A DNA stretch of 64,000 nt from positions 10,480,001 through 10,544,000 of the forward strand of contig OU612073.1 of NCBI GenBank assembly GCA_914767715.1. Direction: 5' to 3'. Source of the DNA: Membranipora membranacea (taxonomy: Eukaryota; Bryozoa; Gymnolaemata; Cheilostomatida; Membraniporidae). Numbering within the stretch: the stretch's first letter is position 1; the number at the start of each line of letters is the position of its first letter. A program made the translations under genes and the position numbers. Below the pieces are notes generated by a model. The model was not told the origin of the DNA, did no database searches, and saw only the letters and a list, made by a program, of their open reading frames with translations. Below are positions 42,201-47,397 of the stretch, piece by piece.

Positions 42201-45200
42201 TTAATCACCATCACCTTGCTCCAGCACTATTAACTACCTACAATGTGATTTTTACTTTGCAAAACCCTACATCATGTATAATCTGGTTTGCCTGTGTTTA
42301 GAGTCGCTTCCCCTCGAGTGACTGGTGGCTTGTGGATAAAATTGCAGGGACTTGAAATGCAGGCAAATCAGATCAAGCTAGATCTAGTAAGACCCTTCTA
42401 TGCTGCAAAGACATATGACCAATAATTGAAAATTAAACCTTTATGCGCTGTGATTGGTTTGACTGTTTATGGTGTAATCCTTGTTGTGTGCTTCAACTCC
42501 CTTCCCATAATGGTGGTCCCTCTCACCAAACCCTTTCTATTGCTTATATAGATTGTTTTTTGTTGTTGTTAGTCACCAAATCAAAGGAGAGAGAGCAGTC
42601 ACCAAGCGGAGGAGGTGGTCCAGCGGCTAAAGAACAGAAGACACCTCAGGGCACTGCTAAAGGAGGCAAAGCTAAAGGAGGCAAAGATAAGGCTGAAAAG
42701 GCAGATAAGACAAAGGCTGGTGGAGCAACCTCTCGCCCAGCTAGCGTTACATTTGACGTCGGCAAACCTCACTGGACTTTGAGGGTTGTCAGTGATGCTC
42801 CAGCGGCGGTAAGCATTACACGTAACGTTTTATTACCCTTCATATAACTGTGTAATACACGCTGGGTGTGATTGCCTTCAATGTTATTTATTACTATAGC
42901 CACATGAAGCTTTTTCTTCTGCCACAAGAAACTGGTGTTGTATGACAACAAAACCCAATTTGCAGAGAATCAGCCTTACAATATACTTTGGTTTGTTTGA
43001 GTTTTGGATGTCTAACATATTCAGCTTGCAGAGCGTTGCAATCTACTACCTGCACTTAATCTAATACAACATAACATAGATTCAAGCACGGCTTTGCTTG
43101 CCATCTTGTCCCATGAATTAAGGTATCATATCCGTCAGGAGGCTTTGTCTGGTTTGACAAAACAGTTATAAAAAAATGAATATTTTCAATTCTAGCCTTC
43201 GTTAGAAATGTCTACCAATAAAAAGGGCGCTAAACCAGCAGAAACAGTTGAAGCCCCTCCAGTAAGTTTGTGGCCCCTTTGTGCCATGCTCAATATCCTT
43301 AACTCCTAGCCTTATCACAGCTGCCCCACTTTTGACTTTTTTTTCAAAACAAAACAAAAGTGGGACAGCTGTGATAAGGCTTCTTATCTCCCTATCTATA
43401 CTGTACATTTCTTCAACAGCGTAAGCATTAGGCTTAACTTGTTTCTTCTGTTTGTCTGCCTGTCCATTCTCTCTCTATATTATATCTCAGTTGGGTCCTT
43501 TTAACTCTTGGCTCTAAACTTTCTGTCTTGTGCTGTGTTTTTTTTTCGGTTCTGTTAAACATTTGGTTTCACTAGTAACAGTCAGTGTGTGTTTGTCGTC
43601 ATTTACTAACACTAAGACTATCAGTCTAAGTACTTAGACACCAATGACAAAGCGGCTATTATAACCTTGATTGTGTGGTGTCTGAGCACTTAGACTCAAA
43701 CAATTTAATATGAGTGACCTTGACTTTTACTCTCTACTACAGGTGTTTGGGATTATCTGCTCAATTTTTTTCTATAAATCACAATTCATTTTCTCATGTA
43801 TTTCATGAAATTTAAGAGTTTTAATTTTTACCATAAGGTTGTTTGTTGTTTATCTGACAAACAAACAAGCTTGGTAAATGGAACTGACTCAAGGTTGTCC
43901 CATGGGTTTCATGTGACTGCAAAATTTTTTCTGCAGAATAAGAAGAAGGTATAAAACAGATTAATTAGTAAAATTGCATGCTCTCGATGTTGTAACAACG
44001 TTATATCTTAGAGAACAAACAACATAGTGATTAGAGTTTTGAAATTTACATTATTTTTTGTTGCAACTCAGTACCAAGCACAGTCTGTCTTGAAACTGAA
44101 ACCATCCCCACCCTTCACATAAATGATTGAAAATAGCAATGCTTTTGGGTCCATAAAATTGACAAGAATAAAGCTGCTTTGAAGCCATTCTAAACTGCCA
44201 TAATGAGCTGAAAATAATCCACTTATTTTTTTGTACCCATGCTAGTCCCATAACATTATAACACTGACTCCAAAACTTTGTTCAATAGAACTAAATATTT
44301 ACAAACTAATTTATAGGGCAAACATCCTGAAACCTGGTAGTTGATCCACCTATCGAAACTATTGTATATCATCTCATACCAGTTAGTTAGACTAGTCTAT
44401 GTTATTATATGGTGTAGATACAATCACTAGGCACAATCTGTGACGAAATTTTTTTTGAGAATTAGTTTGTTTGAATCAATCCTACCCTATTCCTGGCCTG
44501 TGTATTGATATGAGTGTTGATATGAGTGTCGATATGAGAGAGATGGATATGATATATTTTAGGAGGAGATTGAGATAAAGAAGGATACGGGAAGAGCTGA
44601 CGAGATCAGAGCTATGAAGAGAGCTTGGGAAGAGGCAGAGCCCGGCAGGGCAGCAAAGGTAAGTTTTTTGTCCTTTTTTTGTTGCGATCACGCTGTTTTA
44701 AAAAAAAAAAGGAAGCCACTGTGTTATAATATAAATATGCATGGATCAGCTTGATAGTTTGAGACTGTCACACACAACCAAACTCAGTTCAGGGCTTGCC
44801 TGTCTATCTTGATTGCCTGTCTCTTTTGATCACCTGCCTTCACGTACTGTGGTATCATATTGTTGAATATACACTAGGGGCCGTCATAATTATACTCTAT
44901 AATTTAATAAGCCAAACTTTGTTCAATATAAAATGTACTCACAGTTATTTATTTATATTATTTCTCCATCTCAGGCCGCACAGTCAAGGCAGAAATACTT
45001 AGCGTCACACATGATTAAGATATCCGATGAAGAAGAAGGCGCTGCGGGTGCTGCGGAGGCCGCCCGACCTCCTACTGCTTCAATGTCTGCTGACTTTGAA
45101 GAAGAATTAGTCTACACACTACAACCTCCACCTGGACCCAAACCTAAAGAAGTACTTCAGCCACTTGACATGACTCCATTTATGAGGTTTGTCATATATT

Positions 45201-47397
45201 AGGCAACAATATTAAATATGTAATAATGTGTAAATATTAGCTACAATTAAACTCAGCTAGGGTATGGCTTAATGACTGCTAGCACCTACTTTAGCTAGCT
45301 GAGGTGGAGACCTATATAAAGTAAAAACTTGCCATAGAATAGTAAAAAAAAATGTGAGCTTTTCCAGTTGATAGTACCTAACTCCTCTAGCGCAGGCTTC
45401 CTCTTTTTCGGGTCAAAGTTCAACCTATATAAATCCTAGGATATTATGATTTACTTCAGCTGTCTCAGAAAGTTGGTCAGACTGCATTTTATGACAAACT
45501 GCTATTTAAAAAGTCCAATCCTTTTTCACACAGCCTCATTCGTATTGATACATTGGTCTGTCAATAAATGAAATATAAATAAAAAACAACCATGAAAAAA
45601 ATGTTGCACCTATTCTCTGACCTCACTTTTGTTTCTCAGGAAGATGTACGATACTCCCCGATATAAGGATGAGGAAGAGGATATGAGACAGTTGGCAGCT
45701 CGTCAGAAAGAGGTGCAGGATTACAGGCTATTCAGAGAGCGAGTCGAAAAATGGAGAGAGGACGATAGGCAAGAGAGAAATAAGCTTAAAATACAGCAGA
45801 TAGAGGAATGCGAACGACTACAGGTGAGAAATCTTAGCAAGCATTTACACAGATTCAGACTTAAATTTTTGTGGGGCTATTTTTAAGTTTACAACTTTTT
45901 CCACTGGCCCCTTAATATTTTCAAAATTGGTTTGTCTTGTCTCGGCCAATCTTTCACACACAATGGTGGGTTTTTTCTGAAAAAATCTTCAACACAAACA
46001 ACAGGCAGCAACATTTGAGCTCAAAAAGCATGATCTACACTGGGAATTGTCTCACTATTGGTTATGCTAGCACACAACTCCTTATTCAATTTCAAAGTTC
46101 TGCGTTGAAATCGGGAGATGGGGAAGGAATTTTGCTTTGATAATTTTTTTAATCTATGGTGTGGGGGGTGTCCTGTGTGTCTGTTAATCATTGTTGCTGT
46201 CATATTTTGGTACCGTCGTGTTTCTTTGTCACATTATTATAACCACTATGTGCCCTCCTCATGTACGCAGGAAAGAGTTGACAACTATCGAAATATGAGA
46301 ATCTTAGCCAATCGTCAGCTAAGAGCTAGGAAATCTAAGGATGGGGGCGGTGTAAAACTGCCCCCAATTCCACCACCCTCGTAAACTTCATACTCACACA
46401 TAAGCTTAAACATGTAAATGTCTTGTTGTTGTCCTTTCCTTGCATTTCAACACATAACTTAGATCTGCATAACACCACTAACCTTAAAGATTTTTGATAT
46501 TTTTATAAAATCTCCGCTGCGCAATCCTTAGTTTGTAGCGACTGCATGATGAACACTGTAAACAACAGTGGAATCCTCTACAACAGTAATGCACCCTCCA
46601 GAATTCTACTATCTTGCTTGTTTATATTTCAGTTATATACCACAATGCCAGCCATTTTAATATTTACACAATTGCATAATTAAATACCAGAAAAAATAGC
46701 TGCAACTTACCTGATTTCTTCTTAGCATGCTCTTTGTTCATATATGTCTATTAAACCTGAAGATTTGCATGCGGGTAACATTTCAGACTGTATTGTAACA
46801 ACTTCTCTATTCTCATAGTTGTAACCACAAATCAGTTAACCGCCATCTTTGATCGACTTCTTTAGTTTCAATACTTGAATGATTAGATAAAAGTATCCTA
46901 ATTAAAGTGCTCAGACCCTGCAGGGGTTACTGGTAGCGGCATTCTCTTATCAACTACTGCTAAATCTTTGATTTCTGATCACAGATCGGGCTACGATTGA
47001 CGGCGGAATGCCGCTACCGACAACCGGGCAGATTTCGACCCCCTAAACTATGTCCTGATGTTTTACTGGGAGTTGTGTCCCAAACTCCTTGCTGGAAGAA
47101 TGACACGGTGATTTTTGTATGTGGTCTCCCCTGATAAAATGGTTTTATAACTACATACAGATTATTGTATAATTTTCATCTACATTTATTTTATAGGCTG
47201 AGCTTGATCAGAGGAGAGCTGAAATAAATCTACCACGAGAAGCCTTCAGACAGAAATATTTAGAAGCAGAGAGGAAACGCTTGGAAGAGATTGCTGCCGC
47301 AGAGGCAGCTCTGCAGGCGGAGGCTACCAAGTCAGCGCCCTCGCCTAAAGGCAAGAAGAGCGGCAAAAAGAGTGCCAAGTCTGGCAAGAAAAAGTAA
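139..47397 (+). CDS. ADGB: Androglobin, whole gene with alternative first exons
   Basis: Androglobin joins a calpain-like cysteine-protease region, a circularly permuted globin (helices C-H, then IQ, then A-B) and a long C-terminal region. In mouse it is needed for sperm formation, and its expression follows FOXJ1 and ciliogenesis. Exons were placed by matching remembered blocks of the vertebrate protein (WPEWS, GKYVVK, VIHSLTGWLPE, GDEEEVMP, VFIDALYR, SWFIVFRE-like, KYIIQAMVL, DEIRAMKRAW) and checking phase at each GT-AG junction. The common part starts at 13300 and the stop is TAA at 47395-47397. Excluding optional microexons, the common coding length is 6,052 nt (2,017 codons with stop), longer than the roughly 1,670-residue human protein, mostly because of Lys/Ser/Gly-rich linker exons. 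Upstream lies an array of ATG-bearing exons that can each splice in frame to 13300. Identity is very secure; individual linker exons are less so. Confidence 0.93.
225..1756. other. Spacer within first-exon array
   Basis: AT-rich DNA with no open frame in the array phase ending at a donor, and no clear repeat. It would hold the promoter of first exon 2. Confidence 0.5.
1757..1833 (+). CDS. ADGB: ADGB alternative first exon 2
   Basis: ATG at 1757 opens 25 codons plus two bases to a strong donor (gtaagt). The peptide contains LATPTKKTFRQTS, recalling exon 1 (TTPTKGLA). This is the only pair in the array with visible sequence similarity and may reflect duplication. Phase matches the common exon at 13300. 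Confidence 0.62.
2970..3106 (+). CDS. ADGB: ADGB alternative first exon 3
   Basis: ATG at 2970 opens 45 codons plus two bases to donor gtaagt. The peptide begins MFKKFAGKARDSVTPNTAR and ends in a Lys/Leu-rich helix-like stretch (SAKALLKALHE). The N-terminal KKFAGKAR is amphipathic and basic. Phase matches the common exon. Confidence 0.62.
4056..4291 (+). CDS. ADGB: ADGB alternative first exon 4
   Basis: ATG at 4056 opens 78 codons plus two bases to a moderate donor (AG|gtaaca). The peptide is Ser/Pro/Arg-rich with several proline-directed sites (VTPLRKR, PLSPTS). Of the array members, only the exon at 8831 is longer. Phase matches 13300, the split codon becoming Arg. Confidence 0.6.
4833..4951 (+). 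CDS. ADGB: ADGB alternative first exon 5
   Basis: ATG at 4833 opens 39 codons plus two bases to donor AG|gtaatg. The peptide begins MASPALKKLQTSK and ends RSRTGSPIKQTR, carrying a Ser-Pro-x-Lys site. Phase matches the common exon. An open frame on the other strand across this segment is a shadow. Confidence 0.6.
4952..7053. other. Long spacer within first-exon array
   Basis: Two kilobases without a credible first exon. Several ATG-to-GT stretches were tested near 5400-5600 and failed on stops or phase. It holds a short CT repeat at 5846-5864. Confidence 0.5.
5846..5864. repeat. CT microsatellite
   Basis: About nine CT units. Confidence 0.9.
7054..7268 (+). CDS. ADGB: ADGB alternative first exon 6
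   Basis: Open for 71 codons plus two bases to donor AG|gtaata. I chose ATG 7054 (MSNGKFTPSSPVQTG); an in-frame ATG at 7042 is also possible. The peptide is Gly/Ser/Arg-rich with a His run (DRHHHHRGS). GC content is clearly above the flanking DNA, as expected of coding sequence. Phase matches 13300. Confidence 0.62.
7903..8024 (+). CDS. ADGB: ADGB alternative first exon 7
   Basis: ATG at 7903 opens 40 codons plus two bases to a good donor (AG|gtatgt). The peptide is Ser-rich in the middle (DDKSSSSSQKSSR) and ends TNSPLKRNQHDVR, a Ser-Pro-x-Lys site followed by basic residues. Phase matches 13300. Confidence 0.62.
8831..9189 (+). CDS. ADGB: ADGB alternative first exon 8 (longest)
   Basis: ATG at 8831 opens 119 codons plus two bases to donor GA|gtaagg. 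After a Ser/Thr-rich start (SSSIGASKTSSTTGR) it carries a more globular-looking stretch (YPSISDIPKETIILTVNGG) and then a charged, disordered tail (ESDHHPEPQTPKSDHKTDK). Its length in an AT-rich background makes it the best-supported coding exon of the array. Phase matches 13300. Confidence 0.68.
9822..9844 (+). CDS. ADGB: Possible short ADGB first exon
   Basis: ATG at 9822 codes for MSQTPSKK and two further bases before a weak donor (gtttgt). The Thr-Pro-Ser-Lys motif and the phase fit the array. The donor is poor and the exon very short, so it may be decayed or coincidental. Confidence 0.2.
10119..10180 (+). CDS. ADGB: ADGB alternative first exon 9
   Basis: ATG at 10119 opens 20 codons plus two bases to a strong donor (GA|gtgagt). 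The peptide is MPPKAPKRVESRSNSAAKGY, Lys/Arg-rich. Phase matches 13300. It is the shortest of the well-supported members. Confidence 0.58.
10815..10838 (+). CDS. ADGB: Candidate 24-nt cassette microexon in 5' array
   Basis: A pyrimidine-rich acceptor (cttgccatag) precedes 24 nt, followed by a strong donor (gtaagt). Entered in the array phase it reads WTNMKSS plus two bases and leaves in the same phase, so it could be inserted between any first exon and 13300 without shifting frame. Splice signals and length alone support it. Confidence 0.3.
11903..11988 (+). CDS. ADGB: ADGB alternative first exon 10 (proximal)
   Basis: ATG at 11903 opens 28 codons plus two bases to donor AC|gtgggt. The peptide begins MTSRRSSKALSGKRS, basic and Ser-rich with R-x-x-S kinase-like sites. 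It is the nearest first exon to the common exon, 1.3 kb away. Phase matches. Confidence 0.62.
11989..13299. other. Intron before the common exon
   Basis: No first-exon candidate found. An open frame on the minus strand (12664-12888) lacks coding character. The polypyrimidine tract (gtttgtttctacctgtag) before 13300 is good. Confidence 0.5.
13300..13381 (+). CDS. ADGB: ADGB common exon 2 (WPEWS block)
   Basis: Acceptor ag at 13298-13299. One base completes the first-exon codon, then 27 codons end at donor gtgaga. The peptide contains ISVWPEWSDADVNAEKW, the conserved N-terminal block of androglobin (vertebrates have a very similar WPEWS-E/D-ADIN-EKW). This exon fixes the phase that every upstream first exon must match. 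Only the frame with one leading base is open. Confidence 0.92.
14300..14326 (+). CDS. ADGB: Candidate 27-nt microexon
   Basis: Acceptor tttctcag and donor gtaatt bracket nine codons (GPSGVSLSK), phase 0 in and out, between the WPEWS exon and the DAAHKGKK exon. Vertebrate androglobin runs straight through here, so it would be an optional insertion. Confidence 0.4.
15747..18055 (+). CDS. ADGB: ADGB calpain-like region, exons 3-8
   Basis: Exons 15747-15794, 16129-16227, 16658-16738, 16949-17173, 17542-17681 and 17966-18055, all phase-consistent. They code for DAAHKGKKEEKGKSPV, HFFDDPDGKIDLPPSL, WKRPQDYIL, LVRYIISEIQALW, GKYVVKIYWM, GTWRKLIVDDLMPY, ELWPLLLSKALIKVASLE and VIHSLTGWLPE, each a close match to androglobin's CysPc-like region. 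The fourth exon begins with an alternative six-base start (gtacag), so VQ before HFFDD may be optional. Where the vertebrate protein, as I recall it, has Cys-Ser-Glu-Leu before RW/RY, this one has Glu-Ser-Glu-Leu, so the candidate catalytic Cys is absent. The His of VIHSLTG is kept. Confidence 0.92.
18643..19321 (+). CDS. ADGB: Candidate alternative terminal or cassette exon
   Basis: An acceptor (aaatttcttcag) at 18641-18642 opens, in exactly the phase left by the exon ending at 18055, a frame of 225 codons to TAG at 19319. A stop lies just upstream of the acceptor, so the open frame starts with the exon. The peptide begins DVLLKATGFWNSSVRPL, is Cys- and His-containing in the middle (CRCVCHTSD) and has an Asn/Ser run (NNNNNSDSNSNSD). 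I recognise no domain. Used as a last exon it would give a protein with the calpain-like half and a new tail but no globin. As a cassette it needs a phase-2 donor, the only candidate being weak (AAG|gtcaca near 19227). It could also be an unrelated nested gene. Confidence 0.4.
19323..19360. repeat. CT microsatellite
   Basis: About 18 CT units with one interruption, directly after the stop of the open exon at 18643-19321. Confidence 0.95.
19664..21346 (+). CDS. ADGB: ADGB exons after the calpain core
   Basis: Exons 19664-19838, 20352-20460, 20760-20896 and 21102-21346. The first resumes the conserved protein directly after 18055 (YGHLDEIWGLLRNIVPQF). The second is a Lys/Gly/Asp linker (KGDKKDKDKDKDK), matching a Lys/Glu linker in the vertebrate protein. 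The third and fourth carry VFATFTNVAKYPSKI, LGEMADTSERLRQ, DCPLERPPP, PPWKLIRPKLPKE and ITSPYINYRVSPIPIPTD, which align to consecutive androglobin blocks. Junction phases are consistent throughout (2, 0, 1, 0). Confidence 0.9.
21907..26258 (+). CDS. ADGB: ADGB variable linker exons
   Basis: Exons 21907-21960, 22920-23064, 23525-23578, 23901-24086, 24825-24929, 25179-25232, 25715-25750 and 26141-26258. They are low in conservation, Ser/Thr/Pro/Lys-rich and mostly phase 0, so they behave as interchangeable units. Examples are NSARSMRRTSSTHSSPTR (23901), TGGKGGKGPLAVDKSAKK (24825) and GKKDMSTLKADDKKGKK (26141). The small exons at 23525 (54 nt), 25179 (54 nt) and 25715 (36 nt) rest only on splice sites and open phase. 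The others have clear compositional support. This segment corresponds to the poorly conserved Ser/Gln-rich stretch of vertebrate androglobin. Confidence 0.72.
22070..22210. repeat. Imperfect duplication, GACTTG-rich
   Basis: gagtcaattca followed by tttacttg...ggtgagctt-tgact occurs twice (about 22070 and 22140), diverged. It may be a small dispersed element. Confidence 0.5.
23360..23461. repeat. Short palindrome, GCCAATGTGT family, copy 1
   Basis: Starts tagccaatgtgttgg and ends with its inverse (ccaacacattggcta), with a further inner palindrome. The same termini occur at 39411-39496. Confidence 0.7.
24087..24824. other. Intron, short internal duplication
   Basis: Contains a similar phrase twice (cccataagtagctcag / cccataggtagctcag, about 24433 and 24487), a small duplication. 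No exon seen. Confidence 0.4.
26475..29871 (+). CDS. ADGB: ADGB pre-globin conserved blocks
   Basis: Exons 26475-26655, 26952-27018, 27371-27418, 28779-28860, 29137-29370 and 29748-29871. They carry MWMDFEIFCKCFK, LTVYHKPGTYPYKAHHTDN, FAEKYLVSSNSPTGQ, FVDSLKPTEVIVSFTSFSQW and HSWKSLAIGQPVLRIRTTA. These match androglobin blocks with the pattern WLDFEDFC-CF, FHKPS, VDSLKP-E and SWKSLKPGS that precede the globin. All phases agree. An Ala/Pro/Thr linker within 29137-29370 is species-specific. Confidence 0.9.
27597..27815. repeat. AT-rich imperfect palindrome
   Basis: caaagaaatattgaaaaag near 27603 recurs inverted near 27785-27805, with pairing inner segments. It looks like a degenerate foldback element and ends next to the coding-like stretch at 27814. 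Confidence 0.5.
28281..28371. repeat. GATC/TTGCCTGCATTT inverted repeat
   Basis: Left arm gatc...ttgcctgtattttggg and right arm the inverse (aaaatgcaggcaaattaggtc). One of a dispersed family with diverged copies at 25457-25530, 35700-35800, 42280-42395, 47848-47930 and 54030-54140. Confidence 0.65.
29885..30297. repeat. Palindromic MITE-like element, copy 1
   Basis: Arms at 29885-29930 and 30150-30200 are near-perfect inverted repeats (the phrase agggttatctt...ccgc recurs inverted, as does gattttgattcaga). It shares both arms and interior with 37263-37770. It lacks the outer left segment, starting 13 bp after the exon donor at 29872, and ends ...ctcagtaaactgtct. There is no coding capacity, so it is a non-autonomous element. 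Confidence 0.8.
30428..31935 (+). CDS. ADGB: ADGB globin helices C-H
   Basis: Exons 30428-30569, 30957-31124 and 31791-31935. The first holds LPAGRHVLKFNMSAPLGYY, the C/CD region with Phe (TEFTFGDEE), and EEVMPKL leading into helix E. The second starts ESLRYKDNAMSII, aligning without gaps to helix E of androglobin and neuroglobin. The residue at E7 is Asn, where vertebrate androglobin has Gln. The proximal His F8 is kept (FELSHCPY), 32 residues later as in neuroglobin. The third (VFIDALYRTLREKLPVEL...) is helix H. A haem-binding globin fold is therefore expected, in the permuted order known for this family. Confidence 0.92.
31487..31570 (-). repeat. tRNA-like sequence, probably SINE head
   Basis: On the minus strand a T-arm/B box (ccggattcgaatcccgg) is preceded by a region resembling an A box (tagcgcgcttg). 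It is followed by ggcggcggtag and a T-rich tail rather than a normal acceptor end. A functional tRNA fold is not convincing. Confidence 0.5.
31936..32823. other. Intron, nothing recognised
   Basis: AT-rich, no open frame, hairpin or tRNA-like box that I can support. Confidence 0.4.
32824..34396 (+). CDS. ADGB: ADGB linker between globin halves
   Basis: Exons 32824-32937, 33633-33698, 33951-33992 and 34373-34396, all entering and leaving in phase 1 and therefore individually skippable without a frameshift. Peptides include SLSGKPTPTKRRGLVVETN, ASTSHRGSAKEKKDK, SGVVDPGVELPPVG and AHIIETP. The vertebrate protein has a shorter link between helix H and the IQ motif. The last exon is only 24 nt and is the least certain. 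Symmetric phase makes alternative inclusion likely. Confidence 0.7.
35087..35613 (+). CDS. ADGB: ADGB IQ motif and globin helices A-B
   Basis: Exons 35087-35312 and 35557-35613. The first has RWVDHDPTVEEMLAQ, then VKISKTFRGHFVRRLYQAR, an IQ-type calmodulin-binding helix whose usual Ile-Gln is Ile-Ser here; the RG and the later Arg are kept. LHQRTCDTLNKLCQALESK and the second exon (CYKLIMARWKPVMYDGY) take the place of helices A-B, which follow the IQ in androglobin. The IQ inserted between helix H and helix A is the hallmark of the permutation. Confidence 0.9.
35700..35800. repeat. GCAACTCC-type inverted repeat copy
   Basis: Arms ggtttgatcc...gagttgcatcctc and gaggacaacaactcc...gatcaaact pair as an imperfect hairpin. 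Same family as 28281-28371. Confidence 0.55.
36029..38317 (+). CDS. ADGB: ADGB C2L-like conserved region
   Basis: Exons 36029-36218, 36566-36674, 36964-37165 and 38106-38317. They hold AYNDYSGSYPDQPSHTWFIV and FREIFYVTEETLCVPKMYIT, LRVVDNDTGLELPRVFQKV, YTFVAEARSL...WKMRLIGSME, STKEIRDYYLPQENCVMLRY and YVVKVYEDN...DVYIKLQILDHEEELVS. These follow the vertebrate androglobin order closely (TYQEQP-SWFIVFRE, VFQKVVPYLY, YTFVAEA, IKEIRDYY, FIKLQVLENEE). The segment resembles the C2-like domain of calpains in its beta-strand-rich pattern; that domain name is inference. Phases 2, 0, 1 and 2 fit throughout. Confidence 0.9.
36805..36948. repeat. Minisatellite, about 15-nt unit
   Basis: Roughly nine variants of tacacattatgcgga in tandem, ending about 15 bp before the exon that starts at 36964, so it occupies the likely branch-point zone. 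Confidence 0.8.
37263..37770. repeat. Palindromic MITE-like element, full copy 2
   Basis: About 508 bp with terminal inverted repeats: it opens gacagttttctgagctct and closes with the inverse, and the arms extend beyond 150 bp. It is the complete version of copy 1. A duplicated insertion site is not obvious. Confidence 0.85.
38608..40745 (+). CDS. ADGB: ADGB C-terminal linker and KYIIQ block
   Basis: Exons 38608-38672 (NKGGKGKPSREAKRTGSATQS), 38823-38924 (basic, VRVNLRKLFRSRSRMIRI), 40114-40294 and 40653-40745. The third includes KYIIQAMVLRDSWPLNQHQW and AFVQELKDKDKEELK, a strong match to an androglobin block. The 38823 and 40653 exons have no remembered counterpart and rest on good splice sites, an open phase and coding-like composition. 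The 38823 exon is phase 0 on both sides and 40653 is phase 1 on both sides, so either could be optional. Confidence 0.75.
38925..40113. other. Intron with palindromic element
   Basis: Holds the palindrome at 39411-39496. Overlapping small open frames (38933-39277, 39436-39888) lack coding character. Confidence 0.4.
39411..39496. repeat. Short palindrome, GCCAATGTGT family, copy 2
   Basis: Starts agccaatgtgtcggctctga and closes with the inverse, with arms of about 35 bp. Same family as 23360-23461, inside an ADGB intron. Confidence 0.75.
41805..41819 (+). CDS. ADGB: Candidate 15-nt microexon
   Basis: Acceptor tgttgttacag and donor gtacta bracket 15 nt that would add ATHDE and keep phase 1 between the exons at 40653 and 42573. 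Only splice signals and length support it. Confidence 0.25.
42280..42395. repeat. TTGCCTGCATTT-type inverted repeat copy
   Basis: Arms atctggtttgcctgtgttta and ctt-gaaatgcaggcaaatcagatc. It lies just upstream of the exon at 42573. Confidence 0.55.
42573..43261 (+). CDS. ADGB: ADGB Lys-rich linker and KPHWTLRVV block
   Basis: Exons 42573-42808 and 43196-43261. The first is a Gly/Lys/Ala repeat region (AKGGKAKGGKDKAEKADKTK) ending in GKPHWTLRVVSDAPAA, which aligns to the androglobin block KPYWILRLV. The second (PSLEMSTNKKGAKPAETVEA) is a 66-nt phase-0 exon without a known counterpart. Junctions are phase 1 in, 0 out. Confidence 0.83.
43308..43381. repeat. 27-bp hairpin
   Basis: agccttatcacagctg at 43308 and its inverse ending at 43381 form 27-bp arms with one mismatch around a 20-nt A/T-rich loop. 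It starts 47 bp after the exon ending at 43261. Confidence 0.8.
43937..43948 (+). CDS. ADGB: Candidate 12-nt microexon
   Basis: Acceptor tttttctgcag and donor gtataa bracket four codons (NKKK), phase 0 in and out, between the 43196 and 44563 exons. Insertion of a lysine cluster before EEIEIKKDTGRADEI would be frame-neutral. Confidence 0.3.
44563..45823 (+). CDS. ADGB: ADGB C-terminal helical region
   Basis: Exons 44563-44658, 44975-45186 and 45640-45823. They carry EIKKDTGRADEIRAMKRAW, EEAEPGRAAKAAQSRQKYL, LDMTPFMRKMYDTPRYKDEE and VEKWREDDRQERNKLKIQQI, following the vertebrate order (ERADEIRAMKQAWE, EPGRA-KASQARLHYL, then charged helices). An acidic, Ala/Pro-rich insert lies in the middle exon (DEEEGAAGAAEAARPP). 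The third exon is predicted to form a long charged alpha helix or coiled coil. Confidence 0.92.
46271..46384 (+). CDS. ADGB: ADGB penultimate or alternative last exon
   Basis: Acceptor tgtacgcag opens in phase 0: ERVDNYRNMRILANRQLRAR, similar to an androglobin helix. Two fates are possible. A donor after codon 27 (GGT|gtaaaa at 46352) would join the last exon in phase. Reading on gives KLPPIPPPS and TAA at 46382-46384, a Pro-rich alternative C-terminus. The other GT, at the stop itself (ctc|gtaaac), would enter the last exon out of frame. The previous exon could also join 47197 directly. Confidence 0.7.
   Translation, partial: ERVDNYRNMRILANRQLRARKSKDGGGVKLPPIPPPS
47197..47397 (+). CDS. ADGB: ADGB last coding exon
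   Basis: Acceptor ttttatag, 66 codons and TAA at 47395. The peptide has REAFRQKYLEAERKRLEEIA, AAEAALQAEA and a Lys/Gly/Ser tail (KGKKSGKKSAKSGKKK). The vertebrate protein ends the same way: a charged helix with EYRNKLLEAEHLKLE-like sequence, then Ala/Glu, then a poly-Lys tail. I saw no canonical AATAAA shortly downstream, so the polyadenylation site is unassigned. Confidence 0.92.
   Translation, partial: AELDQRRAEINLPREAFRQKYLEAERKRLEEIAAAEAALQAEATKSAPSPKGKKSGKKSAKSGKKK

Larger units (their letters stand above)
40746..42572. other. Large AT-rich intron
   Basis: Contains the 15-nt microexon candidate at 41805 and an inverted-repeat copy at 42280-42395. Otherwise nothing is recognised. Confidence 0.4.
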
